64,000 nucleotides of DNA from an uncultured Planctomycetaceae bacterium (GTDB lineage: Bacteria; Planctomycetota; Planctomycetia; Planctomycetales; Planctomycetaceae). The DNA lies in the NCBI GenBank assembly GCA_903924405.1, contig CAIYBH010000089.1, forward strand, positions 1 through 64,000. The letters run 5' to 3'. Positions 56,764 through 64,000 of the stretch are shown here, one piece after another (the first letter of the stretch is position 1; the number at the start of each line of letters is the position of its first letter). Below the pieces are notes generated by a model. That model did not search any database and was not told the origin of the DNA. It was given only the letters and a program-made list of their open reading frames with translations. Made by a program: the position numbers and the translations under genes.

Positions 56764-57978
56764 TCAGCAAAGCTGAATCGTCTGCCCGTCGAACCGGGCA
56801 ACGCGATCCGGATCCCCAGCGGCTTGTGCTGCCAGGATGCGTTCCATGGCTTCAACGGCTGCCACAACCTGGCGGTCGGCCGACAGATCCGCGTAGCCCA
56901 GTGAGCGAATGTGATTGAGTCGAGTGGTACGTTCTGCGGCATCGCCGCCATGTTCCACAAACGCCACTTCTCTGGCAAATCGTTCGAGGACTTCAATCCC
57001 ATACCCACGCTGGCTGCGTTCTCCCCACGGTTCCAGAAACGCGCCGTTATAGTGGTTGTTAATGGTGTTTTTCATCTTCAGCGGTGTCATGTTTTCCACG
57101 GTCAGTTCGACACCGCGTTTGCGTGAATGCCCGTTCCAGATACCGTTGTCAAAACGGAACTGCACTTCCTGCTCGACGTAACCGGGAAAGTTATCGGGTG
57201 TCACCCACGAAGTATGAATATCGAAAGCTGCTTCTCGTCCATCGGCATATTCATAAATCAGTCGCAACTGGCAACTGTCCCATGTCGGGCCGTCAGCAGG
57301 TCCTACCAGACCGCGTTGTCCCGTGCACATCACTGTTTTCAGCCGCCCGCCAAAGGTGAAATCGATGAGCTTGATGTAGTGCACTGCGACATAGGTGCCG
57401 GGGTTTCGGCCGGTGATCCATTCGGAGAACTGTGAGCCCGAAATCTGACGGGGTTCCAGTAATGAGCAATAGCCGTTGTTGACGTGCTGCAGGATGTTAT
57501 CTGCCACGAGTGTGCGCAGCTTTTTGTGATCCGGGTCGAGCAGTTTGTGGTAGACGACGCGGGCCAGCACGCCATTCTTCCGAGCCAGCGCGATGAGTTC
57601 ATCCACTTCCTGAAGTGAAAGCACGGACGGCTTTTCCACCAGCAGATGCACTCCGGCTTCCAGAATAGCCTTCGACGCTTCGAAATGGCGATTGTCGGGA
57701 GTGGCGACACAGGCAAATGTGGGCTTTTCCTGCAACATCTGCGCGACCGCGTCGTCTCCGGAGTAGCTGCGAAAGGCGGGGATCAGACCGCGGGATTGAT
57801 TCTGATACTTTTCTGCGCGATGCCCGGTTCTGGAGGCGACTGCGACCAGATGAACGTCGAGATCTCCGAACTGGCGATCGAACAAACCGCGTCGAGCGAC
57901 TGTCTCGAAAAACGGCCGATAGGTCTCGTCAAAGATCATGCCCATGCCGACCATACCGGCCTTCAGGAGTGGACGCAT
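56764..57978 (-). CDS. Gfo/Idh/MocA family oxidoreductase, cytoplasmic
   Basis: The 404-residue product starts MRPLLKAGMVGMGMIFDETY with a Rossmann fold, then CVATPDNRHFEASKAILEAG, LVEKPSVL (EKP Lys) and the C-terminal domain (AVHYIKLIDFTFG). Unlike the enzyme at 51369 it lacks a signal peptide. The substrate is likely a sugar or polyol, from family. The frame continues upstream without conserved sequence; I use the ATG at 57978. Confidence 0.87.
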   Translation of the reverse strand: MRPLLKAGMVGMGMIFDETYRPFFETVARRGLFDRQFGDLDVHLVAVASRTGHRAEKYQNQSRGLIPAFRSYSGDDAVAQMLQEKPTFACVATPDNRHFEASKAILEAGVHLLVEKPSVLSLQEVDELIALARKNGVLARVVYHKLLDPDHKKLRTLVADNILQHVNNGYCSLLEPRQISGSQFSEWITGRNPGTYVAVHYIKLIDFTFGGRLKTVMCTGQRGLVGPADGPTWDSCQLRLIYEYADGREAAFDIHTSWVTPDNFPGYVEQEVQFRFDNGIWNGHSRKRGVELTVENMTPLKMKNTINNHYNGAFLEPWGERSQRGYGIEVLERFAREVAFVEHGGDAAERTTRLNHIRSLGYADLSADRQVVAAVEAMERILAAQAAGDPDRVARFDGQTIQLC

Positions 57979-58664
57979 AGTTTCGGTATCTTTCGAAGAG
58001 AACAGGTCTGAACGACCGATCGCGGATAACAACTGTCTTCCGGGAATTATGAATGTGGGCGTCGGTCCGCAATCCGGAGTGCTGGAGCGGCGTTTCCGGG
58101 AAATGCAGAGCGGCGAATTCGCTGCCGTTTCGGATGTCTCCCACCGCCTGCAGTGGGTTGTGTGCAGCGGTCTGAAACTGCCGGCACGCTGTCGGCGAAT
58201 GCCCCGCAATGGAGGACTGGCCGGCGGCTGATTACCCTCAGCGAGAATCCGTCCGGTATTCTGGGGGATCGAGGGCCTGTTTGGCAAGGCGCCTGTATCG
58301 GGTGCCCGGGTGGGGGTTCCGGTCGCTGGGGCCCCTGCGTCAACGGCGCCACTGGCAGGGACCATCCGATTGAGTCTTGAGTTTTCTGACGGGGGCTGAA
58401 CGATTTTCAGCGAAAAACCGGCAGGAAATGCCGCATCCTGCTCAAACAGGCCAGTTTGCCAGTTTGTCGGAGTTGGGGGGATCGGGCGGTGGGATTTCTG
58501 CTGCCGGGGTGAGCAGTCTGTCTTGACCCCTTTGACGTTTCATGCGTACTTTTCCGAGCGGCCGTCAGACTTTCGTCAGAAAAATCGCGTTGTTTTGGTG
58601 ACAGGCGTAAGTCCTAAAGCCCCACTCGGGATGAGTGGGGGGCCATCAACTATTGATTCTTCCC
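57979..58664. other. Divergent intergenic region with a strong hairpin
   Basis: This 686-base gap has a perfect 8-bp stem CCCCACTC/GAGTGGGG (58620-58627 with 58633-58640) 25 bases before the downstream start codon. Open frames in it are not protein-like. Confidence 0.4.
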
Positions 58665-59882
58665 ATGGATGGATTCCGAATTTCGTTGGTCCTGTGTTCT
58701 CTTCTGGCCATGCAGTCTTTGCTGCGGGGGCAGGACGAGGGGACCGCTGCGCCGTTGGGGGCTCAGCAGAGCGGACAACGGGTGCTGGTCCTTGTCGACG
58801 GCCAGTTGATGGAGAATCCTTTTCTGGTTCGCCCCGATGGTTACGACGTGCAGGTGGCCGGCGGCCGTCTGTTTGTCGAATCGTCACGGGTACGGTTTGT
58901 GGCGAAGAGTCGGGAAGACGCCTATGTACAGATGCGTCGTTCATACCCGTCCCTGACGCCTGAAGTTCACATGACACTGGCGCGCTGGTGTCTGACCAAC
59001 AGCCTGCCGGATCAGGCTGAGCGGGAGGTGCTGGACGCATTGCATCTGGATCCGAATCGTCAGGACGCGCGTCGCCTGCTGCAGTCAATTCTGCAGAGCC
59101 GTGAAACGGATCCGGACACCCCGCCAGCGACTGGAGTGACGCAGTATCCGTCCCTGAAGCTGTCGGCCTTACCACAACCGGAAGCAAGATCCCTTGCGGG
59201 GCTGAGTCGACCGCTGGCTCAAAGTTATGTTCGCCATATTCAGCCGTTGTTGAGTAACAAGTGTGCGACGGCGGGGTGCCATGGCGTCAACGCGCAGTCG
59301 GAGTTTCAACTCACTTCCACAAGGACAGGTTCACAGCCATTGACTGCAGAGCGGAATCTGGCGGCGATCCTGAAGCAGGTGGATCTGGCTCATCCCTCGC
59401 GGAGTCCGCTGCTGAGTGTCGCGATCAGCACGCATGGTGGCATGCGGGAACCAGCGTTCCGCGGTCGCTCGGGAAGTCAGCAGCAGCAGATGTTAAAGCA
59501 GTGGGTACTGTCTGCCGCCGCGGAGATTGCTCCGGAGCAGAATCAGGAATCGCTGGAAAGCGAGTCAATAGTGCGACTGGCCTCGGCGGAGTCTGAGGTG
59601 GTGGACAATTCTGTCGGGGAATTCGCTGACGCGGAAACTGGTGACAGTGTGACGATGGATCAGCGGCAACGGGAAGCAGCCCATGGTGTTCGTCGTCGGG
59701 CTGGTGAGTCGGATGAGGAGTTTCGGAAGGCGGCCTGGCGGGCGAACGCACGTGATGCGTTTGATCCCGCTGTTTTCAATCGTCGGTTTCATGGAGTCGA
59801 TGCCGTGGACTCTGCTGTGGCAGGCGAGGATTCGGCCTCTGAAACGATGGAACCGGAGAGAGAGAATGTGGATGTTGAGTGA
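58665..59882 (+). CDS. Secreted planctomycete protein with cytochrome c-like motif
   Basis: The 405-residue product has a signal peptide (RISLVLCSLLAMQSLLRG), a beta-rich start (VLVLVDGQLMENPF), a TPR-like helical part and, near residue 210, YVRHIQPLLSNKC followed by ATAGCHG. This matches the entry of planctomycete cytochrome-type (PSCyt) domains but with CX4CH rather than CXXCH. The C-terminal 100 residues are acidic and low complexity. Haem binding is therefore doubtful. The ATG at 58665 lies just after a hairpin; a GTG at 58635 falls inside it. Confidence 0.65.
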   Translation: MDGFRISLVLCSLLAMQSLLRGQDEGTAAPLGAQQSGQRVLVLVDGQLMENPFLVRPDGYDVQVAGGRLFVESSRVRFVAKSREDAYVQMRRSYPSLTPEVHMTLARWCLTNSLPDQAEREVLDALHLDPNRQDARRLLQSILQSRETDPDTPPATGVTQYPSLKLSALPQPEARSLAGLSRPLAQSYVRHIQPLLSNKCATAGCHGVNAQSEFQLTSTRTGSQPLTAERNLAAILKQVDLAHPSRSPLLSVAISTHGGMREPAFRGRSGSQQQQMLKQWVLSAAAEIAPEQNQESLESESIVRLASAESEVVDNSVGEFADAETGDSVTMDQRQREAAHGVRRRAGESDEEFRKAAWRANARDAFDPAVFNRRFHGVDAVDSAVAGEDSASETMEPERENVDVE

Positions 59883-60116
59883 TGCTGCAGGCGGCCCCTG
59901 AAGAATTCGGAGTCTGCAGTCTGTGACTTAAAACGTGTGTTTGATGAAGGTTACCGAAACTGGATGACGTACTCGTTCACGGGGCTCTGCTTCGTTGACG
60001 AGCGTGTGGCAGAATTCTGGTGTTTTGCCGCAGAACCGGAGTCTGATCGGACTGAGTGACCCCTGTGTGAAGCAGGTGAATAGCGAAACCGGGGTTACAG
60101 GAACGGAGTAGTTGTC

Positions 60117-61211
60117 ATGCCGAAGAAAATGGTTCTGATTGGCCTGATTGGCAGTACGATGCTGATGTCGGGCTGCAGCCGATCCCGGGCTTTCACCCGC
60201 GGTGACTATTCGGAAATGCAGGACCCGTTCATGGGCGGCGTGGCAGACTCCTCTGCTGCAGAACTTGCGGACAGTGGAACTGGTCCTTCCGGCAAGGCCA
60301 GTCTGGATTCCGACAGCGGGACAGCCGGTGTCGGCGGACAGGAGACTCTGGCGCGTGGACCACGGCCGATTCAGCAGGTCGGTGGTACTGCAGATCCTGC
60401 GGGCTCCAGCGGTGCCGTTAGCCGCGCGGTGTATCCTTCTGAGGAGCTGGAGGCGTCGAGTGATGCTGTTCCGGCTGGTCGGCAGGTCATTCGATCGTAC
60501 GAGGGGCCGGCGCTTTCCGGATTTCTGCAGGGCAGGCGTCCCGAAACGGCAGAACCGAATGGCGGAATGACAGCGGGCAATTCGATCCTGCAGCGTCAGA
60601 CAGCCGCGCCGGGATTGACGAAGAATTCAATGATGTCCCCTGCAGCTCAGGCCGCGGCTCTGCCAGGCATGAGTGCCGAGGTGGAAGGGTTCAGCAGCTT
60701 CCTGAAGGACAGTTCTGATCAGGTGGTGAATGATGCTGAGACGGCCGTTCAGGATGCGAAGGCGTCGGCTGCCAGCTTCTCCGAATTTGCGGCTCAGAAA
60801 AAGGCCCAGTGGCAGCAGCAGGCTCAGGCAGCACCTGATGCAGCAAAACAGAGCGTCGTGCAGGCAAAAGACGCGGTCCGTCAGCGGAAGGATGCGTTTA
60901 TTGAGCAGATCAATGCGGGGGGCGTCGGTGGGGCTGCGGCAGCAGGCACCGGTTCCACTGCGGTCAGCGCTGGACGCCCGGGCAACGCATCACCAGGGCC
61001 AGGCTGGACGGTGAAGACCGGGAATACGGCGAATTCCAGCAAGGACCCGGCTACCGACTCAGCAGAGGCGGAAGCCGTGACGAATCCATTCGCCGAGATG
61101 CCGGAATTCTCCACCGAAGAAGTCGCACCAGAGGAATCCTCGGACGAAGCGACGTTTGATGAGGCCTTCGGCGGCGAGTCGAACTGGAAGCCCAAAGAGT
61201 TTACGCCTTAG
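60117..61211 (+). CDS. Lipoprotein of unknown function
   Basis: The 364-residue product has a lipoprotein signal (VLIGLIGSTMLMSGCSRS, Cys20). The rest is low in hydrophobics, with Ala/Gln/Lys helices at about 195-260 (AETAVQDAKASAASFSEF, AQKKAQWQQQAQAAPDAA) that look like an apolipophorin-like amphipathic stretch. It ends in an acidic tail (STEEVAPEESSDEATFDEA). It should be anchored to a membrane on the periplasmic side. GGAG lies 11 bases before the ATG. It follows the cytochrome-type gene by 234 bases. Confidence 0.6.
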   Translation: MPKKMVLIGLIGSTMLMSGCSRSRAFTRGDYSEMQDPFMGGVADSSAAELADSGTGPSGKASLDSDSGTAGVGGQETLARGPRPIQQVGGTADPAGSSGAVSRAVYPSEELEASSDAVPAGRQVIRSYEGPALSGFLQGRRPETAEPNGGMTAGNSILQRQTAAPGLTKNSMMSPAAQAAALPGMSAEVEGFSSFLKDSSDQVVNDAETAVQDAKASAASFSEFAAQKKAQWQQQAQAAPDAAKQSVVQAKDAVRQRKDAFIEQINAGGVGGAAAAGTGSTAVSAGRPGNASPGPGWTVKTGNTANSSKDPATDSAEAEAVTNPFAEMPEFSTEEVAPEESSDEATFDEAFGGESNWKPKEFTP

Positions 61212-61423
61212 TTGAGACGGGCCTCAATTCTGCTGGCGGTCACCGGCCGCGTTGGGTTGGATCGATGGTGAGGCTCCCTGGAATGCGCAGTCATTCGGCG
61301 TGTGCTGCGATCGACAACCAGACGGAAGGTGACTCGCGGGGAATGTCTGAAGCCCTGAACGCGTCTTTCGTTTCGTCATTTTGGCGGATTGAGTGACACC
61401 CGGTGTCAGACAAGACGACGAGC

Positions 61424-62809
61424 TCAGCGGCGCGGGGAAACGTCGGGGTCTGCACAGCGGAGGCGGAACCAATGGTGTCCGGCTGCCGCTGTCAACAGCA
61501 GGCTCCATCCGTGAACGGCGAGGATCAGGATCACGGGCATCACCGGTGTTCTCATGCGGGCATCGGTCCAGTAGGCGATGTGCATCAGACAGAAGGCGGC
61601 GAGGCTGAGCCAGAGGAGCGTGAATAGTGACTTTTTTCGTCGGCGAAGCTCAGCGAGGGCCGTGACGATGAGTCCTGTCCAGAGGGTTCCGTACCACGCT
61701 GTCAGCATCAGGTTCTGCAGTGATGACGCACCATCGGCGGCGGCGAGTGCCCAGAAGCGTCGGATGCGTAAGCGGCAGGCCTGAAAAAAACTAGTGGGAT
61801 CCTGGCGAATACTGCGGAGTGCGAGTTGATAGTACCACGCATCCAGAGCGCGTTCACTGGCGACGTTGACGCCTTCGGTGCTGGCTTGTCGCAGGGAGGC
61901 TTGCTGCCATTGTTCCAGGGCGGGCCCGTCCCAGGGAAATGTGTCCTTACCACGAATGACGTCACGATAGAAGGCTTCGTTATTCCCCAGCGCCAGAGTG
62001 TATCCGCCGTGTGTTGTGGCTGGAATCAAGGCGTGAAACTGGACTGCATTGCGGATGAGCCATGGGCTGAGGCCGAGGACAAATGCGACGGCAAACGTCA
62101 GCGCCGGTCTGAATGCACCCGCCAGGTTTGCGAGGGAACGGGCGTTCATGAGGGAACGTGCCGGCACAAGAGACAGTGTCAGCAGCACCGCGAGCAGGAG
62201 CAGTGTGGGGCGAGTCAGGGCTCCGAGGGCAAGCAGGAGTCCGGACAGGGCGATGGGCAGGTGTGCTGTGTGGGAACATTTCGATTGGCGACCTGCGACA
62301 CAGAGTACAAGGGCCATGGTCAGGATCGCAGCGCAGGGCACCTCGGTCATGGGCTGCAGGGAATACCGCATGAGAAGTGGATCAAGGGCGACACACAGTG
62401 TGGTGATGCTTGTTTTTCCCGGGGAAAAGCCGAATTGACTTGATAGCCGAGCGGTAGCCATGAGGCACAACAGCGTACAGAGCGCATGGATCAGCAGGAC
62501 GGCAGTGGGATCGGACAAGCCGATCGCGATGGCGGCAGCGAGGAGCAGCGGGTAGGCGGGAGGACGAAAAGCGGTTGGCTGGAGTGTGTAGGGGCCGAGA
62601 AAGCTGTGTTCGCGCTCTATTAAGCGGGCATGCGCGAGGTAGCCGTCAGCATCGTCTGTCGAGAGTGATGGCTGCATCAGATTCAGCGCTCCGCGGAGGA
62701 CGAGTGCCAGCAGGGCAATCATCGCGAGGACGCGATACGTCGGCGGACTGGGCGAAATTGGAGCCGGGGAGAGAACAGCCACGCTGACGAAATCCAGTAA
62801 AATTGCCAC
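61424..62809 (-). CDS. GT39-like membrane glycosyltransferase (ArnT/PMT superfamily)
   Basis: The roughly 461-residue protein has about ten membrane helices. Its first extracytoplasmic loop carries STDDADGYLAHARLIEREH with the acidic residues of the GT-C active site, then FRPPAYPLLLA, which is typical. LGNNEAFYRDVIRG follows a long central loop. GT-C enzymes move sugars from polyprenyl phosphate onto proteins or lipids. The GTG at 62809 has AGGAAA four bases upstream; the frame runs on to 63040 without conserved features. Confidence 0.8.
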   Translation of the reverse strand: MAILLDFVSVAVLSPAPISPSPPTYRVLAMIALLALVLRGALNLMQPSLSTDDADGYLAHARLIEREHSFLGPYTLQPTAFRPPAYPLLLAAAIAIGLSDPTAVLLIHALCTLLCLMATARLSSQFGFSPGKTSITTLCVALDPLLMRYSLQPMTEVPCAAILTMALVLCVAGRQSKCSHTAHLPIALSGLLLALGALTRPTLLLLAVLLTLSLVPARSLMNARSLANLAGAFRPALTFAVAFVLGLSPWLIRNAVQFHALIPATTHGGYTLALGNNEAFYRDVIRGKDTFPWDGPALEQWQQASLRQASTEGVNVASERALDAWYYQLALRSIRQDPTSFFQACRLRIRRFWALAAADGASSLQNLMLTAWYGTLWTGLIVTALAELRRRKKSLFTLLWLSLAAFCLMHIAYWTDARMRTPVMPVILILAVHGWSLLLTAAAGHHWFRLRCADPDVSPRR

Positions 62810-63163
62810 GGTTTCCTGAGTTTGAGCAAAGTCATGACTGCATGATACTGAAACAGCAGGAGTTTTGACCTCGTGAAGGCGCTGTGTATTCGTGTTTCGT
62901 CCGGCGAATGCAATTGATTGTCGTAACTTGCTTCTGGTATTTGCTTTATGGGGATTTTTTGCGTGCGGACGCGGGGTGTTTTTGACGCAGGACGTCGGAA
63001 TTCCGTAAAAAACAGCTCGAAAAACGATGGGACACGGCAACTTTGCTGGAGGCGGGATTTCGGCGAATGTGGCAGAATGCCTGTCAGTTGGCTGAGAATT
63101 GGCCCGTGAGGCAACGGGGAGAGACCCGGTTTGGTGCAGACATCAGAGACAGGTTTTGCAAAC
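62810..63163. other. Divergent intergenic region, no gene seen
   Basis: A 354-base gap between the glycosyltransferase and a sigma factor gene, likely with both promoters. It is locally A/T-richer around 62930-63020. Nothing else recognised. Confidence 0.35.
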
Positions 63164-63679
63164 ATGAGTCCTCAGGCGATCTTTCTGGAACACGAAAGTT
63201 GGTTGCGGACGGTCGTGCGCAGCCGGCTGCAGGAGCCGGAGGCGATCGAGGACGTGATGCAGAACATTGCCATGGCAATCGTGCGCCAGCGGGAGACGCT
63301 GGTTGGTGTGCAGAAGATCGGCGCGTGGTTGTACCAGATTGCAGTGCGACAGGTGTTGATGTACCGGAGAACCACCGGGCGTCGTCGTCGGTTGCAGGAC
63401 CGCCTGAACCAGGGAGCGGTGTCAGAGGCTGAGGCGACTGGTCCTTTGCAGGTGCTGTTATCGCAGGAGGCGCAGAGCCGTGTGGGAGAGGCGCTGGCGC
63501 AATTGCCGGAGCTTGATCGTCAGGTGCTGCTGCTGAAGTACACGGAGGACTGGAGTTATCGCGAGATCGCGGCTCATCTGGGCGTTCAGGAAGAAACGGT
63601 CGAGTACCGATTGATGAAGGCGCGGAAGAGTCTGCGGCAGCGACTGAAGTCATTTGTGGAGGAAGGGGTTGTGCTATGA
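63164..63679 (+). CDS. ECF-type RNA polymerase sigma factor
   Basis: The 171-residue protein has region 2 (LQEPEAIEDVMQNIAMAIV, KIGAWLYQIAVRQVLMYRRT) and region 4 (LPELDRQVLLLKYTEDWSYR, HLGVQEETVEYRLMKARKSL), as in planctomycete ECF groups. The start is the ATG at 63164 (MSPQAIFLEHESW); a TTG at 63131 is possible. Its stop overlaps the next start as ATGA, so the following gene is probably its cognate regulator. Confidence 0.9.
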   Translation: MSPQAIFLEHESWLRTVVRSRLQEPEAIEDVMQNIAMAIVRQRETLVGVQKIGAWLYQIAVRQVLMYRRTTGRRRRLQDRLNQGAVSEAEATGPLQVLLSQEAQSRVGEALAQLPELDRQVLLLKYTEDWSYREIAAHLGVQEETVEYRLMKARKSLRQRLKSFVEEGVVL

Positions 63680-64000
63680 AACTCACAACAGCGGATGAGT
63701 TGCTGATTCAGCGATGTGTGGATGACGAACTGGGGCCGGCCGAAACGGCAGTATTGCTCCGTCGACTTGAGGAGCTTGATCTGGGGTGGAAGTCGCTGGC
63801 GTGTGGATTGCTGGAAGATCGTTCGCTGCGGCAGATACTCTCAGGTGAGGCGATTGATGGTTTGGAAGTCTCGGCTGGTGTCGATGGAACAGCCGACGAT
63901 TCCTCTGGACAGCGATCGGTACTGACTGTGCGTCCGCCAGAGAATTTCAGGCAGATGACGCGTCGCTGGTGGTCGCACCCTGTGACATCTCTGACACTGT
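63676..64000 (+). CDS. Putative anti-sigma factor, N-terminal part
   Basis: The first 108 codons are present and the gene runs off the right edge. The product starts MKLTTADELLIQRCVDDELG, like the N-terminal helices of anti-sigma or FecR-type regulators, with RRLEELDLGWKSLACGLLED. Near the edge comes WWSHPVTSLTL, which may lead into a membrane helix. It overlaps the sigma gene by four bases. The anti-sigma role follows from position and is not certain; no zinc-binding HxxxCxxC motif is visible. Confidence 0.7.
   Translation, partial: MKLTTADELLIQRCVDDELGPAETAVLLRRLEELDLGWKSLACGLLEDRSLRQILSGEAIDGLEVSAGVDGTADDSSGQRSVLTVRPPENFRQMTRRWWSHPVTSLTL

Noticed and set aside
1-64000. CRISPR arrays, tRNA or rRNA genes
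   Set aside because: No spaced direct repeats, no T-loop consensus in a cloverleaf context and no rRNA signature were seen.

Overview
The window looks like a chromosomal segment of a planctomycete (Planctomycetota, probably Planctomycetales). The grounds are GC-rich DNA with wide gene spacing, an H4MPT-linked formyltransferase subunit (FhcC), a DUF1570 metalloprotease-like protein, a membrane-anchored Ser/Thr kinase, two ECF sigma factors each followed by a small gene, several large secreted proteins of unknown function, an aspartate kinase with four ACT domains, and carbohydrate-active esterases and Gfo/Idh/MocA oxidoreductases. Most genes stand alone or in pairs and Shine-Dalgarno sites are weak. 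I saw no rRNA, tRNA or CRISPR array.

Layout. 1-6267: start of an RRM RNA-binding protein gene (off the left edge), fhcC, a secreted PA-IL-like protein, a Ser/Thr kinase and der. 6946-21708: a secreted protein with a long Pro/Ala-rich tail, maf, an ABC exporter pair, a fatty-acid-hydroxylase-like enzyme, a FabZ-like dehydratase, a TlpA-like lipoprotein, a small membrane protein, an ABC-2 permease, a DUF1570 protein, a STAS protein and a LOG-family protein. 21930-28444: a small secreted protein, then (minus strand) SRAP/YedK, Fe-alcohol dehydrogenase, ABC ATPase and TolC-like gene, then a RAYT transposase with REP-like palindromes on both sides. 28883-45204: a 1299-residue membrane protein, cmk, a DUF2314 protein, aspartate kinase, a four-helix membrane protein, a YdjC-like deacetylase, a metallo-beta-lactamase-fold protein, a PQQ-type propeller protein and a two-domain esterase. 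45225-51134: a helical-repeat protein, a retron, and a FabH-like ketosynthase. 51369-64000: two Gfo/Idh/MocA proteins, two ECF sigma modules, asd, metW, a cytochrome-type protein, a lipoprotein and a GT39-like glycosyltransferase.

The standout is the retron at about 47379-49893. A reverse transcriptase with the retron-specific NAxxH and VTG motifs overlaps, by up to 32 bases, the 3' end of a class I SAM-dependent methyltransferase gene. About 80 bases upstream of the methyltransferase lies a sequence with the layout of a retron msr-msd RNA: a long a1/a2 inverted repeat (47379-47395 with 47584-47605), a candidate branching G in an AGC context right after a1 (47398), a small msr hairpin and a roughly 100-base imperfect msd hairpin. 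The order ncRNA - methyltransferase - RT suggests a three-part system, plausibly anti-phage, with a methyltransferase as accessory protein. The RT resembles the long myxobacterial retron RTs as I remember them, including an N-terminal extension of about 180 residues. I cannot tell from here whether this combination has been described.

Other themes are lysine/methionine-family amino acid synthesis (aspartate kinase, asd, metW), envelope and lipid modification, and traces of mobile DNA (RAYT/REP, and two related copies of a short coding segment, one of them frameshifted).
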